A stretch of 64,000 nucleotides of DNA, taken from contig NZ_JACOGF010000005.1 in assembly GCF_014284335.1 (NCBI RefSeq), positions 186,001 through 250,000 on the forward strand, read 5' to 3'. Position 1 is the first letter of the stretch, and each line of letters starts with the position of its first letter. Of this stretch, positions 24,827-34,012 are shown one piece after another. The notes below the pieces were generated by a model. It was given only the letters and a program-made list of their open reading frames with translations. It searched no databases and had not been told where the DNA came from. A program made the translations under genes and the position numbers. Origin of the DNA: Undibacterium hunanense. Lineage in GTDB: Bacteria > Pseudomonadota > Gammaproteobacteria > Burkholderiales > Burkholderiaceae_D.

Positions 24827-25195
24827 TCAGACCGCAGCACGGTATGCACGGCTTGATATCGCCACCGAATTACCATCGGGATCTTTGACATTCGCAAAAG
24901 AATACCCGTTAGCCTGATGCGTGCTGCCAAAGATCAGGCCACGTTGCGCACATTGTTCTTTAAAACCATCAACATCCTCGACGCTAAACATCAGCTTCAC
25001 ACCAACCTGACCGAGTTTAACGGTCCTGGCTGCTTGATGAATCAGGATACTGGCACCAGATGCGGGAGAATTAAGCTCAATCAAACCCTCAACTATTTCG
25101 CCGGTGGTTTCAAAGTCAAAGAACTTGCGATAAAACTCAGCCGTAGCCGACGGGTTTTTCGCATAAATCAGAATAGTGTTTAAAACTGCTGGCAT
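24827..25195 (-). CDS. VOC-family (glyoxalase/bleomycin-resistance-like) protein
   Basis: A 122-residue single-module VOC protein: LNTILIYAKNPSATAEFYRKFF at the start and YSFANVKDPDGNSVAISSRA at the end, with the DPDGN motif. The usual Glu of the final motif is replaced by Ser/Val, so metal binding may differ. AGGGAG lies 5 bp before the ATG. It is separated from its neighbours by REPIN-like elements and is not close in sequence to the VOC genes near 7-9 kb. Confidence 0.85.
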   Translation of the reverse strand: MPAVLNTILIYAKNPSATAEFYRKFFDFETTGEIVEGLIELNSPASGASILIHQAARTVKLGQVGVKLMFSVEDVDGFKEQCAQRGLIFGSTHQANGYSFANVKDPDGNSVAISSRAYRAAV

Positions 25196-25320
25196 GGCGC
25201 TCCCTGCAAAATCTGGTTGACATTTCGAAGCTCAATCGCTTGGACTAATTACGGCCATTTGATAAGTGCTGGATCGCAACTGTACCAAGGAAAGCTATTT
25301 TTTTCAGGGGTATTTAGTGC

Positions 25321-25420
25321 GTAGTGGCGGTTAGCGTAACGAATCGCACGCATGTAGAGTCTGTAAAAATATCAATAAACAAGATCATGCGTGCGAATAC
25401 GCAGGGCTATTCGCATCTAC
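25321..25420. repeat. REPIN-like element, family IV
   Basis: A 100 bp element: left unit 25321-25354 beginning GTAG, spacer with GAGTCTGTAAAAATATCAATA, right inverted unit 25386-25420 ending CATCTAC. It stops 7 bp from the stop codon of the 351-residue gene. Confidence 0.85.
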
Positions 25421-25426
25421 GCGGGC

Positions 25427-26482
25427 TTACACATTTTTATTTACAGGCTCGACTCGAATGGCCTCATGTCTAGCCAACGCAACTTTCCAATATGTGCTTT
25501 CCACATTCACTTTGCCCGTTTTTCCCCATACTTTTTCCTTCAAATAAAACGAAGCATCCTTGATTCTTGCAGTGTCTTTAAATAGGTATCTTGATGTTAA
25601 AAAGTATTTGATTCGAGCTCCCGCATCACGGTGCTTAATCGTTCTTGCAGGATGGGTCTCAACAAGGCAGCCATAAAAAAAAGCCATTTCCACGAATTCT
25701 TTGTCAGAGATTTGAGCGCATACGTGATCATTAAGCTCTCTTGCAAATTCATATAAAACGGCTCCAAAAAAGATAGCATTTGCAGGTGACAATACAATTT
25801 GCTTCCCCCGAACAAGTTTTGGAAGCGGAGGAAGATCGGCGCGTGCATAGTGTTTCTTGAAGTTCGCAAACGCATCGCTAACCTGCTTGCTTTCTGAATG
25901 TTCCTCAAGATCAGATCCGACAATACCATCACCATGTACTATTCTGTTTCTGCACATCCTTGCTAAGTCGAAGAGTGGCATAACAGATTGTAATGACTGG
26001 GACATTTTCCATTGAATCATGATCTCTAGGTCTGTTAATCTGCTGATTAGATCACCCAACTTGTTTTCAAATTCGTTGCAACATGGCGACGCCACCCAAC
26101 GTGATTGTGGGGAAAGGATGCATAGCGTGTGATGGTGCATCAAGTGAGGGTTGTTTTTTCTTGCCAAACTCGAAAATCTCGCAAAATCCGAAACAATCGA
26201 TCGACTAAATAAATCGAACGAGGAAATCTGTTGCACTAGCACCTGATTGCATAGCATTTCGCCAATGTCGCGCGTTTTCTTGACCGGATCTGGAAATCTC
26301 TTATCTTCGCCCCAATGCGCTACATCGCACGCATCTACAAATTGCCCAAGTAACTTTGCTCCATTTGACACAGAGACATTTAACCGAAGTAGCTGTATAG
26401 CGGCGGCGCCAATTTGCGTGTATTCTGCGAGCGCCTCCTTTGACTGGTGATATCTTATAAACGCTTCAATGTTCTTTTTCAT
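25427..26482 (-). CDS. Unknown protein with a HEPN-like R-x4-H motif
   Basis: A 351-residue helical cytosolic protein of no recognised family. R178-N-R-I-V-H183 followed by GDG fits the R(N/H)xxxH pattern of HEPN domains, the fold of many toxin and anti-phage RNases; flanking helices (DLEIMIQWKMSQSLQSVMPLFDLA before it) agree with the fold. HEPN-like proteins without RNase activity also exist, so this is a lead only. AGAAAGG lies 5 bp before the ATG. It overlaps the preceding 64-codon ORF and is the last gene of a three-gene unit. Confidence 0.6.
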   Translation of the reverse strand: MKKNIEAFIRYHQSKEALAEYTQIGAAAIQLLRLNVSVSNGAKLLGQFVDACDVAHWGEDKRFPDPVKKTRDIGEMLCNQVLVQQISSFDLFSRSIVSDFARFSSLARKNNPHLMHHHTLCILSPQSRWVASPCCNEFENKLGDLISRLTDLEIMIQWKMSQSLQSVMPLFDLARMCRNRIVHGDGIVGSDLEEHSESKQVSDAFANFKKHYARADLPPLPKLVRGKQIVLSPANAIFFGAVLYEFARELNDHVCAQISDKEFVEMAFFYGCLVETHPARTIKHRDAGARIKYFLTSRYLFKDTARIKDASFYLKEKVWGKTGKVNVESTYWKVALARHEAIRVEPVNKNV

Positions 26483-26660
26483 CGCAACCTTTCTGATAGG
26501 TAGTGCATTGTGGTTTACTGAAGGTAAATATATGCATTCTGTCTAATGTCGAAAAATGACGTGCGCTAAACGCCGCGTAACCATAGGCATCATCAGATGG
26601 CGCGGTCTTCGGCGTATCTGAGCCGAGCGATAGTGAAGTTGTTTTTTCAGAAGTGGACAT
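26466..26660 (-). CDS. Small ORF, middle gene of the HEPN-like unit
   Basis: A 64-residue Ser/Thr-rich polypeptide ([18 protein letters not shown] start). Its ATG shares the final A of the upstream stop codon (TAATG), a classic translational-coupling junction, and its end overlaps the start of the 351-residue gene by 17 bp. These overlaps are the main reason to believe it is expressed. No homology is recognised. Confidence 0.5.
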   Translation of the reverse strand: MSTSEKTTSLSLGSDTPKTAPSDDAYGYAAFSARHFSTLDRMHIFTFSKPQCTTYQKGCDEKEH

Positions 26661-26905
26661 TATGCACATAACGTGAAATTGATGTTATTTTCACACAATT
26701 TTCGCCTGGAAATTCTCTTCTCTACGTTCATAAGATATTCGTACGTGTTGAGATTAATGTCTTCCAAGGTTTGCTTCGAAGTGTCACGACGATCTTCTGC
26801 CACTGATTTTAAAGACGCGCTTGCTGCCATGGGCCCGCCTTTAGTTGTATTGATATCTTCATTGATGAGTTCGTCTTTGTAAAAAAGATAATCATATTGT
26901 TGCAT
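26660..26905 (-). CDS. Small ORF, first gene of the HEPN-like unit
   Basis: An 81-residue polypeptide ([17 protein letters not shown] start; a charged helix [18 protein letters not shown]; a basic KRISRRK). It could be a small DNA-binding or antitoxin-like partner, but nothing is recognised. An internal ATG at 26830 has AAAGGCGGG before it and would give a 56-residue product. The region upstream is AT-rich and could hold the promoter. Confidence 0.5.
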   Translation of the reverse strand: MQQYDYLFYKDELINEDINTTKGGPMAASASLKSVAEDRRDTSKQTLEDINLNTYEYLMNVEKRISRRKLCENNINFTLCA

Positions 26906-27145
26906 ATTCAAGTACTCGCCACTGATACTGATGACGATAAAACAACATCAAATCATCAAAAAACACCTTGTGGTTTCCTCCGGTTTTCTCTGTGTCTCCG
27001 CGCCTCTGTGTTGAGAAGTCTTAGGTTTTCAGGCACTTTTTCCAATAATCCCAGCCGTCAGCCATCAACCCCCATAGATATCCAGCCGAATTTATACCGT
27101 ATAATCAGAAATTACCCCTATTTTTCAGCTTTGAACTATCACTCT

Positions 27146-29758
27146 ATGAACTCGTCAGAAATCCGCGATAAATTCCTCAGCTTTTTCGAATCCAAGGGCC
27201 ATACACGTGTGCGCTCTTCCAGTCTGATCCCTGGCAATGACCCTACCTTGCTGTTCACCAACTCTGGTATGGTGCAGTTCAAGGATGTGTTTCTGGGTCA
27301 GGATAAACGTGCCTACACCCGTGCCACGACAGCGCAGCGCAGTGTTCGTGCCGGTGGCAAGCACAATGATCTGGAAAATGTTGGTTATACGGCGCGTCAC
27401 CATACTTTCTTTGAAATGCTGGGCAATTTCTCTTTCGGCGATTATTTCAAGAAAGATGCGATTCACTACGCCTGGGAATTGTTGACGGCTGTCTATGGTT
27501 TGCCAAAAGACAAGCTGACAGTTACTGTCTATCAGGAAGATGACGAAGCCTACGATATCTGGAAAAACGAAATCGGCGTGCCGGTAGAGCGCATTATCCG
27601 CATTGGCGACAACAAGGGTGCACGTTACGCATCCGACAATTTTTGGCAAATGGCTGACACGGGTCCTTGCGGCCCCTGTACCGAGATTTTTTATGATCAC
27701 GGACCGGAAATCTGGGGTGGCCCTCCAGGTTCGCCAGATGAAGACGGCGACCGTTTCATTGAAATCTGGAACCTGGTGTTCATGCAGTTCAACAAGGATG
27801 AAGCGGGTGTCCTGAACCCTTTGCCTAAACCATGCGTGGATACGGGCATGGGTCTGGAACGTTTGTCTGCAGTCTTGCAGCATGTGCATTCCAACTATGA
27901 AATCGATACTTTCCAGAACCTGATCAAGGCTGCTGCGCGTGAAACCGGCTGTACGGATCTGGAAAACAATTCTCTGCGCGTGATTGCTGATCATATCCGC
28001 TGTGCGGGCTTTTTGATTGTTGACGGTATCATCCCTGGTAACGAAGGCCGTGGCTACGTGCTGCGCCGCATTACCCGTCGTGCCTTGCGTCATGGCCACA
28101 AGCTGGGTCAAAGCCAGCCTTTCTTTTACAAGCTGGTGCCCGATCTGGTCAAGGAAATGGGCGTTGCTTATCCTGAACTGGCTCAAGCGGCTGAACGTGT
28201 TGCCCAGGTTTTGAAGCAGGAAGAAGAACGTTTTGGCGAAACGCTGGAACACGGTATGAAGATACTGGAAGCGGCACTGGCAAAAGATGGTCAGAATCTC
28301 GATGGCGAAACTGCGTTCACGCTGTATGACACGTATGGCTTCCCGTTGGACCTGACAGCAGATATTTGCCGTGAGCGCAAAGTCGCGCTGGACGAAGCTG
28401 GTTTTGAAGTGGCGATGGAAGCGCAAAGGAAGAAAGCGCGTGAAGGCGGCAAATTCAAGATGGCTGCGGCAATTGAATACAGCGGCGATAAAACCAAATT
28501 CGTCGGTTACGACCAGTTGCAGCATGAAGCCAAGGTCATCGCTTTGTATGTGGATGGCAGTGCCGTCAATGAAATCAAGGCTGGCCAGCATGCGATCGTG
28601 GTACTTGATACCACGCCTTTCTATGCTGAATCTGGTGGTCAGGCGGGTGATTCCGGTGTGCTGGTGACAGCAGATGATACGGTATTTGAAGTCAGTGATA
28701 CGCTGAAAGTGCAGGCCGATGTGTTTGGTCATCATGGCGTGTTGAAATCCGGCAGCCTTAGCGTAGCGCAAGGTGTGAAAGCTGAAGTTGCGAAAGAAAT
28801 TCGCGCACAAACCATGCGCAATCACTCAGCCACGCATTTGTTGCATAAGGCTTTGCGCGAAGTGCTGGGTACACATGTGTCGCAAAAAGGCTCGCTGGTG
28901 GATGTGGAAAAAACCCGCTTTGACTTTAGCCATAATGGCCCCATGACTGCCGATGAAATCCGTCAGGTAGAAACCATCGTCAACCGTGAAATTCTGGCGA
29001 ATGCTGCTACCCAGGCACAAGTCATGGGTTATGACGATGCGGTCAAGCACGGTGCCATGGCGCTGTTTGGCGAAAAATATGGTGACGAAGTACGTGTACT
29101 CGACATCGGTTCTTCGCGCGAGCTGTGCGGTGGTACGCACGTGTCCCGTACTGGCGATATCGGTCTGTTCAAGATCGTCGCCGAAGGCGGTGTTGCTGCC
29201 GGTATCCGTCGTGTGGAAGCGGTGACGGGTGAAGTTGCGCTGACGCTGGTACAAAACCTGAACAGCCGCATCAATGAAGCGGCTGCTGCCCTGAAAACCC
29301 AGCCAGAAGAATTGACGCTGCGTATTGGTCAGGTGCAGGATCACGTCAAGGCGTTGGAAAAAGAACTGGCTACGCTGAAATCCAAAATGGCTTCCAGCCA
29401 GGGCGATGAACTGGTGAACCAGGCTGTGGATGTCAAAGGCATCAAGGTACTGGCAGCAACGCTGGAAGGCGCTGATGTAACCGCCCTGCGTGAAACCATG
29501 GACAAGCTGAAAGACAAGCTGAAAACTGCAGCCATCGTGTTGGCAGCCGTGAATGATGGCAAGGTCAGCCTGATCGCTGGTGTGACAGCGGATAGCACAT
29601 CCAAAGTCAAGGCCGGTGACCTGGTCAACTTTGTGGCCCAGCAAGTCGGTGGCAAAGGTGGTGGCCGTCCTGACATGGCACAAGCCGGTGGTACGGATGC
29701 CAGTGGCCTGGCAAAAGCACTGGCTGGTGTCAGCGAATGGGTCAGCGCCAAATTATGA
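27146..29758 (+). CDS. alaS: Alanyl-tRNA synthetase
   Basis: An 870-residue class II synthetase that charges tRNA-Ala in the cytoplasm. It carries the N-terminal catalytic core ([47 protein letters not shown]), the editing domain ([16 protein letters not shown] and [18 protein letters not shown], with His and Cys zinc ligands) and the C-Ala domain ending [14 protein letters not shown]. The start at 27146 gives the normal length; the open frame upstream encodes no conserved residues. Confidence 0.97.
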   Translation: MNSSEIRDKFLSFFESKGHTRVRSSSLIPGNDPTLLFTNSGMVQFKDVFLGQDKRAYTRATTAQRSVRAGGKHNDLENVGYTARHHTFFEMLGNFSFGDYFKKDAIHYAWELLTAVYGLPKDKLTVTVYQEDDEAYDIWKNEIGVPVERIIRIGDNKGARYASDNFWQMADTGPCGPCTEIFYDHGPEIWGGPPGSPDEDGDRFIEIWNLVFMQFNKDEAGVLNPLPKPCVDTGMGLERLSAVLQHVHSNYEIDTFQNLIKAAARETGCTDLENNSLRVIADHIRCAGFLIVDGIIPGNEGRGYVLRRITRRALRHGHKLGQSQPFFYKLVPDLVKEMGVAYPELAQAAERVAQVLKQEEERFGETLEHGMKILEAALAKDGQNLDGETAFTLYDTYGFPLDLTADICRERKVALDEAGFEVAMEAQRKKAREGGKFKMAAAIEYSGDKTKFVGYDQLQHEAKVIALYVDGSAVNEIKAGQHAIVVLDTTPFYAESGGQAGDSGVLVTADDTVFEVSDTLKVQADVFGHHGVLKSGSLSVAQGVKAEVAKEIRAQTMRNHSATHLLHKALREVLGTHVSQKGSLVDVEKTRFDFSHNGPMTADEIRQVETIVNREILANAATQAQVMGYDDAVKHGAMALFGEKYGDEVRVLDIGSSRELCGGTHVSRTGDIGLFKIVAEGGVAAGIRRVEAVTGEVALTLVQNLNSRINEAAAALKTQPEELTLRIGQVQDHVKALEKELATLKSKMASSQGDELVNQAVDVKGIKVLAATLEGADVTALRETMDKLKDKLKTAAIVLAAVNDGKVSLIAGVTADSTSKVKAGDLVNFVAQQVGGKGGGRPDMAQAGGTDASGLAKALAGVSEWVSAKL

Positions 29759-30276
29759 TACACGTACGTCGCGCTGAAATATCAGATGCGGCCCAGCTGC
29801 AAAGGGTGTTCGCCAGCACGGGCACCTATTCAGGCACTTTGCAACTGCCACATCCTTCATTGGAGATGTGGCAGGAGCGGCTGGAAAAGACCGATCCCAA
29901 AGATACCCGTCTGGTCGCCATCTATGATGGCGTAGTGGTTGGTTCAGCCAGCCTGCATCTGGAAAAAGCCCAAAGGCGTCAGCATGTGGCCAGTTTGGGC
30001 ATGGGCGTGGCAGATGCGTTTTCCGGGCGCGGTGTCGGCTCGGCATTGCTGACCGAGTTATTGCATATTTCGGATAACTGGCTGAATGTGCTGCGTGTGG
30101 AATTAACGGTGTTTTGCGATAACGCTGCAGCCATACATTTGTACAGGAAATTTGGTTTCGACATGGAAGGCACCATGCGCGCACATGCTTTTCGCAATGG
30201 TGAATTTGTCGACAGTTATGCCATGGCGCGCCTGCATCCTCGCCAGGCCATGGTACCTACACAGAAACAAACTTAA
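29755..30276 (+). CDS. GNAT-family N-acetyltransferase, AaaT/YhhY-like
   Basis: A 173-residue acetyltransferase. [21 protein letters not shown] is very close to the E. coli YhhY (AaaT) N-terminal region, and [20 protein letters not shown] is the acetyl-CoA-binding motif. YhhY acetylates certain amino acids. The ATG overlaps the alaS stop (ATGA), so it is translationally coupled to alaS. Confidence 0.88.
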   Translation: MIHVRRAEISDAAQLQRVFASTGTYSGTLQLPHPSLEMWQERLEKTDPKDTRLVAIYDGVVVGSASLHLEKAQRRQHVASLGMGVADAFSGRGVGSALLTELLHISDNWLNVLRVELTVFCDNAAAIHLYRKFGFDMEGTMRAHAFRNGEFVDSYAMARLHPRQAMVPTQKQT

Positions 30277-30374
30277 ACAGGCTGCCAGAGAATTGGTAGT
30301 CTGTGCCAGTATCAAGCCAGGGCTACCAATTACCCAGCCTCACAGCCACCAGCGAATGACAGTCTGAGGTCTGC

Positions 30375-30893
30375 ATGGAAATTAAATTTTGCCCCGTTTG
30401 TGCTACGTCACTGATAGAACGTCCTGATGAACAGGAAGCCGGCAAGCTGCGCCTGGCTTGCCCGGATGGACACTGGACGCATTGGGATAATCCGCTGCCG
30501 GTGCTGGCTGCCCTGGTTGAAGTCGAAGGCCATATCCTGCTGGCGCGCAACGCCGCATGGCCAGAAAAAAACTTTGCCCTGATCACCGGTTTCATGGAAC
30601 GTGGTGAAACGCCAGAAGAGGGCGTCGCCAGGGAACTGAAGGAAGAAACCAATCTCGATGCTGACCAGATCACCCTCATCGGTGTCTATGAATTCATTCG
30701 CAAAAACGAGCTCATCATTGCCTATCACGTCAAGGCATCCGGCGAAATCCGGCTGTCACCAGAACTGCTGGAATATCGCCTGATCGCGCCAGAAAAACTT
30801 CGGCCCTGGAATGCTGGCACCGGCCACGCCATGGCAGACTGGATGCGTGCCCGTGGTCTGGAGCCAGTGTATGCAGAATGGGAAAGTAAATAA
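30375..30893 (+). CDS. Nudix hydrolase with N-terminal Cys-containing segment
   Basis: A 172-residue Nudix protein. The Nudix box reads GFMERGETPEEGVARELKEETNLD, matching G-x5-E-x7-R-E-U-x-E-E with Asn in place of the usual later Gly. The N-terminus has FCPVCATSL and LACPDGHW, a partial zinc-ribbon as in NudC-like proteins. The substrate is probably a nucleoside diphosphate derivative. It follows the acetyltransferase by 98 bp and may be in the alaS unit. Confidence 0.88.
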   Translation: MEIKFCPVCATSLIERPDEQEAGKLRLACPDGHWTHWDNPLPVLAALVEVEGHILLARNAAWPEKNFALITGFMERGETPEEGVARELKEETNLDADQITLIGVYEFIRKNELIIAYHVKASGEIRLSPELLEYRLIAPEKLRPWNAGTGHAMADWMRARGLEPVYAEWESK

Positions 30894-31285
30894 TATTTTT
30901 ATTTTGCTTGCGCATAAAAATCTCCAAAATTCCCCACAACCCTATGTTCTGGGTCAGATCAGACAGATACTGTTATGCATTGCGTCATGCATTGAGTCAC
31001 GAATTGGTGTCCTGCTGACAATCATCGCGGGATTTTACAATTGTTTTGATCAAATAATTGACTCAAGTCAGTCGCCAGTAAGTTTAATGACTAAGATGGA
31101 AGCGTAAGCTCAAGAGAGAGAATTTATAGTTTTGCACCGCTTTTGTGCGAAAGCTTTAAAGAAGTTGAACTCTTTTGTTGTTAGTCTGCTGCAATGCACC
31201 ATGTCAATGAAAAATCCGGTAGAATTGGTGCATCGATTGTCAGGCGAATTAGCTTACTCAATTAATTTGCATTACTGGGAAAATC
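30894..31285. other. 392 bp intergenic region before the TusA-like gene
   Basis: No convincing gene. It has a palindrome TGACT-CA-AGTCA at 31059-31070 beside a TTGATCAA at about 31047-31054, a plausible regulator site and -35 region, but no clear matching -10. I see no RNA gene. Confidence 0.4.
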
Positions 31286-31513
31286 ATGCAATTCAATAAA
31301 GAACTGGATGCACGCGGACTGAACTGTCCTCTTCCAATTTTAAAGACCAAGAAGGCACTGGCAGAAATGCTCACCGGTGAAGTCTTGCATGTCTTGGCGA
31401 CTGATCCTGGATCTGTGCGCGACTTTAAAGCTTTCTCCAAGCAGACCGGCAATGAATTGCTGTCGCACATGGAAGGCAGTAAAGAGTTTGAATATTTCAT
31501 CAAACGCAAGTAA
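31286..31513 (+). CDS. TusA/SirA-family sulfur-carrier protein
   Basis: A 75-residue protein with the CPxP signature at residues 14-17 (ARGLNCPLPILKTKKAL), the Cys being the persulfide-carrying residue, and TDPGSVRDFKAF after it. Family members relay sulfur to tRNA thiolation, molybdenum cofactor or other acceptors. It is monocistronic, followed by a strong terminator. Several TusA-like paralogs exist in related genomes, so I leave the symbol empty. Confidence 0.92.
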   Translation: MQFNKELDARGLNCPLPILKTKKALAEMLTGEVLHVLATDPGSVRDFKAFSKQTGNELLSHMEGSKEFEYFIKRK

Positions 31514-31617
31514 TAAATAGGCTGGCAAAAATAGGCTGGCAAATAAGTTGGCTCAAGAAGTTTGATCAGCTTGCATAGACATAGGCTAGTAAGCCTATGG
31601 ACGTTGTCAACGCAGCT

Positions 31618-31652
31618 AAAAAAAACCCGCAATCCATGTTGCGGGTTTTTTT
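31618..31652 (+). terminator. Rho-independent terminator after the TusA-like gene
   Basis: The stem pairs CCCGCAA with TTGCGGG (arms within 31618-31632 and 31639-31652), flanked by A8 and T7 runs, with a 6-base loop. Confidence 0.9.
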
Positions 31653-31898
31653 ACGTCCGGCGCGGATGCCTCTGGCTGCTTTATCATTGCTTTGTCCTTG
31701 CTTTGTCTTTATTCAGATGCCGGTGCTGGCGGCATAGGTAGCACTATTCATTTAGTTGTTTTTCATCTTGCATCGCCGCATTTTTGTCATTGCTTGCGAT
31801 TTGATTAGGCATTCTGCTCTAGCACTTAAGTGGATTAAAAAGAACGCTCGTGCTAAATTATGCAAAATGTTGATGTTTTCGTTTTATAATCATTAGAA

Positions 31899-31914
31899 TT
31901 TACGTATACGTCAA
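31899..31914. promoter_or_regulatory. ACGTATACGT palindrome upstream of etfBA
   Basis: A 10 bp perfect palindrome (31902-31911) in an AATT-TACGT context. It recalls TTACGT-type operators of MerR-like LiuR regulators that control acyl-CoA and branched-chain amino acid catabolism in beta- and gammaproteobacteria. Its position about 200 bp before etfB, just after a TATAAT, fits repression. The regulator identity is inference. Confidence 0.45.
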
Positions 31915-32115
31915 TTTGAGAATGCGAAAGCGCAGTAATATAAGTAAGTAGTGGTAAGTCAGTGCCTTAAGTGCAGGGTGGGGCAGTGCTCTTCGGTAAA
32001 GCCACAAGCTTTATGGCAGCGTCAGGCAGCAAATTTTCAGTATTCAGTCTGTGTTTGTATTTAGTATATTTGTATCACCTTCGGTATTTCCCAATTAGCT
32101 CATAAAGGCAGAACT

Positions 32116-32868
32116 ATGAAAGTCCTGGTACCAGTCAAACGCGTCGTCGATTACAACGTCAAAGTACGTGTCAAATCTGATGGCTCTGGCGTTGATATCG
32201 CCAACGTTAAAATGTCCATGAACCCATTTGATGAAATCGCTGTTGAAGAAGCCACTCGCCTGAAAGAAGCCGGCGTCGTGACTGAAGTCGTCGCTGTTTC
32301 TTGCGGCGTGGCGCAATGCCAGGAAACCCTGCGTACTGCCATGGCGATTGGTGCTGACCGCGGTATTCTGGTCGAAAGTGACGCAGAATTGCAACCGCTG
32401 GCTGTGGCCAAATTGCTCAAGGCACTGGCTGACAAAGAACAACCACAACTGATCATCCTCGGCAAACAGGCAATTGATGATGATTGCAACCAGACTGGTC
32501 AGATGCTGGCAGCCCTGCTGGGTTGGCCACAGGCGACTTTCGCATCCAAAGTCACGGTTGCTGATGGTAAAGCCACAGTGACACGTGAAGTTGACGGCGG
32601 ACTGGAAACGCTGTCCCTGACACTGCCAGCCATCATCACCACTGACTTGCGTTTGAATGAGCCACGTTATGTGACTTTGCCTAACATCATGAAGGCCAAG
32701 AAAAAACAACTGGACAATGTCAAACCGGCAGACCTGGGTGTGGATGTTGCTTCCCGTGTCAAGACTTTGAAAGTGGTAGAGCCACCAAAACGCAGCGCTG
32801 GTATCAAGGTACCTGACGTGGCCACACTGGTTGCCAAGCTGCGCAATGAAGCCAAGGTCATTGGCTGA
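32116..32868 (+). CDS. etfB: Electron transfer flavoprotein beta subunit
   Basis: A 250-residue EtfB ([74 protein letters not shown]), which holds AMP in the heterodimer. It receives electrons from acyl-CoA dehydrogenases and passes them to ETF-ubiquinone oxidoreductase. It is followed by etfA after 108 bp and an acyl-CoA dehydrogenase gene, a usual catabolic arrangement. Confidence 0.97.
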   Translation: MKVLVPVKRVVDYNVKVRVKSDGSGVDIANVKMSMNPFDEIAVEEATRLKEAGVVTEVVAVSCGVAQCQETLRTAMAIGADRGILVESDAELQPLAVAKLLKALADKEQPQLIILGKQAIDDDCNQTGQMLAALLGWPQATFASKVTVADGKATVTREVDGGLETLSLTLPAIITTDLRLNEPRYVTLPNIMKAKKKQLDNVKPADLGVDVASRVKTLKVVEPPKRSAGIKVPDVATLVAKLRNEAKVIG

Positions 32869-32976
32869 TTTCATCCGGCTTGATTAAGCCTGGACAGGTT
32901 TGGATAAAGATAGAATTTAAGAATAATTTTTGTTGGCAGGGCATGGTTCCTGACGACACATCAAGTGGAAGACATC

Positions 32977-33906
32977 ATGACTACACTCGTCATCGCTGAA
33001 CACGACAACGCTGGCCTCAAGGGCAGCACATTGAATACCATCACTGCTGCCACACAATGTGGTGCAGATGTACACGTACTGGTTGCTGGCTTCAATGCTG
33101 GCGCAGTGGCACAAGCCGCAGCACAAATCGCTGGCGTTGCCAAAGTATTGCATGCAGATGCAGCGCATTTTGCTGATGGTCTGGCAGAAAACATTGCTGA
33201 ACAGGTATTGGCCATCGCTTCTGGCTACAGCCACATCCTGGCGCCAGCAACTGCCTACGGCAAAAACATTTTGCCACGCGTTGCAGCCAAGCTCGACGTA
33301 TCGCAAATTTCTGAAATCACCAAGGTAGACAGCCCTGATACGTTCGAGCGTCCTATCTATGCCGGCAATGCCATCGCGACCGTGCAATCGACTGATGCCG
33401 TCAAGGTCATCACCGTACGTACCACAGGGTTTGATGCTGCTGCCACTGGCGGTTCTGCTGCTGTTGAAACAATTACTGCCGTTGCTGACTCTGGCAAATC
33501 TGCTTTCGTTTCCCGTGAAGTGGCCAAGTCTGACCGCCCTGAACTGACCGCTGCCAAAGTCATCGTTTCCGGTGGCCGTGGCATGGGTTCTGGCGACAAC
33601 TTCAAGATTCTGGAACCGCTGGCTGACAAGCTGGGTGCAGCGATGGGTGCATCCCGTGCTGCGGTGGATGCAGGGTTCGTGCCGAATGACTGGCAAGTGG
33701 GCCAAACCGGCAAGATCGTTGCGCCGCAACTGTACATCGCCGTTGGTATTTCTGGCGCGATTCAGCATCTGGCCGGTATGAAAGATTCCAAAACTATCGT
33801 CGCTATCAATAAAGACCCTGAAGCACCGATCTTCTCGGTAGCGGATTACGGCATTGTTGGCGATTTGTTTGAAATCGTTCCACAGCTTGTTGCTGAATTA
33901 GGTTAA
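32977..33906 (+). CDS. etfA: Electron transfer flavoprotein alpha subunit
   Basis: A 309-residue EtfA. The N-terminal half is variable; the C-terminal FAD-binding domain reads [91 protein letters not shown], split here as contiguous family hallmarks. Start at 32977 is preferred since GGAAG lies 6 bp upstream; the GTG at 32965 contains that site. Confidence 0.97.
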   Translation: MTTLVIAEHDNAGLKGSTLNTITAATQCGADVHVLVAGFNAGAVAQAAAQIAGVAKVLHADAAHFADGLAENIAEQVLAIASGYSHILAPATAYGKNILPRVAAKLDVSQISEITKVDSPDTFERPIYAGNAIATVQSTDAVKVITVRTTGFDAAATGGSAAVETITAVADSGKSAFVSREVAKSDRPELTAAKVIVSGGRGMGSGDNFKILEPLADKLGAAMGASRAAVDAGFVPNDWQVGQTGKIVAPQLYIAVGISGAIQHLAGMKDSKTIVAINKDPEAPIFSVADYGIVGDLFEIVPQLVAELG

Positions 33907-33934
33907 TTTTTTTGGTCGCTGCGGCGGCCTGACG

Positions 33935-34001
33935 GGGGCAGGTAAGCGGTTTATCGCATTATTTCTAGCGATCTTCCTGACCTGCCCCTTTTTCTTTTTT
34001 T
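33935..34001 (+). terminator. Terminator-like hairpin between etfA and the acyl-CoA dehydrogenase gene
   Basis: GGGGCAGGT (33935-33943) pairs with ACCTGCCCC (33980-33988), followed by TTTTTCTTTTTTT. The 36-base loop is long, so it may act as a partial terminator that lowers read-through to the dehydrogenase gene. Confidence 0.6.
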
Positions 34002-34012
34002 GGGATACAAAA

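Larger units (their letters stand above)
31514..32115. other. 602 bp intergenic region upstream of etfB
   Basis: It holds the terminator of the preceding gene (31618-31652), an AT-rich stretch with a possible -10 TATAAT at 31885-31890, and a palindromic operator candidate at 31899-31914. I found no gene in it. Confidence 0.6.

Noticed and set aside
20788-25420. Integron gene-cassette array with attC sites
   Set aside because: The gene-then-palindrome order fits, but I cannot find the RYYYAAC and GTTRRRY core pairs in the repeats, one gene lies on the opposite strand, no integrase gene is in the window, and the same repeat occurs alone at 63.8 kb.
27155-28825. 556-codon minus-strand ORF within alaS
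   Set aside because: It is an antisense shadow of the conserved alaS frame, with no recognisable domain.
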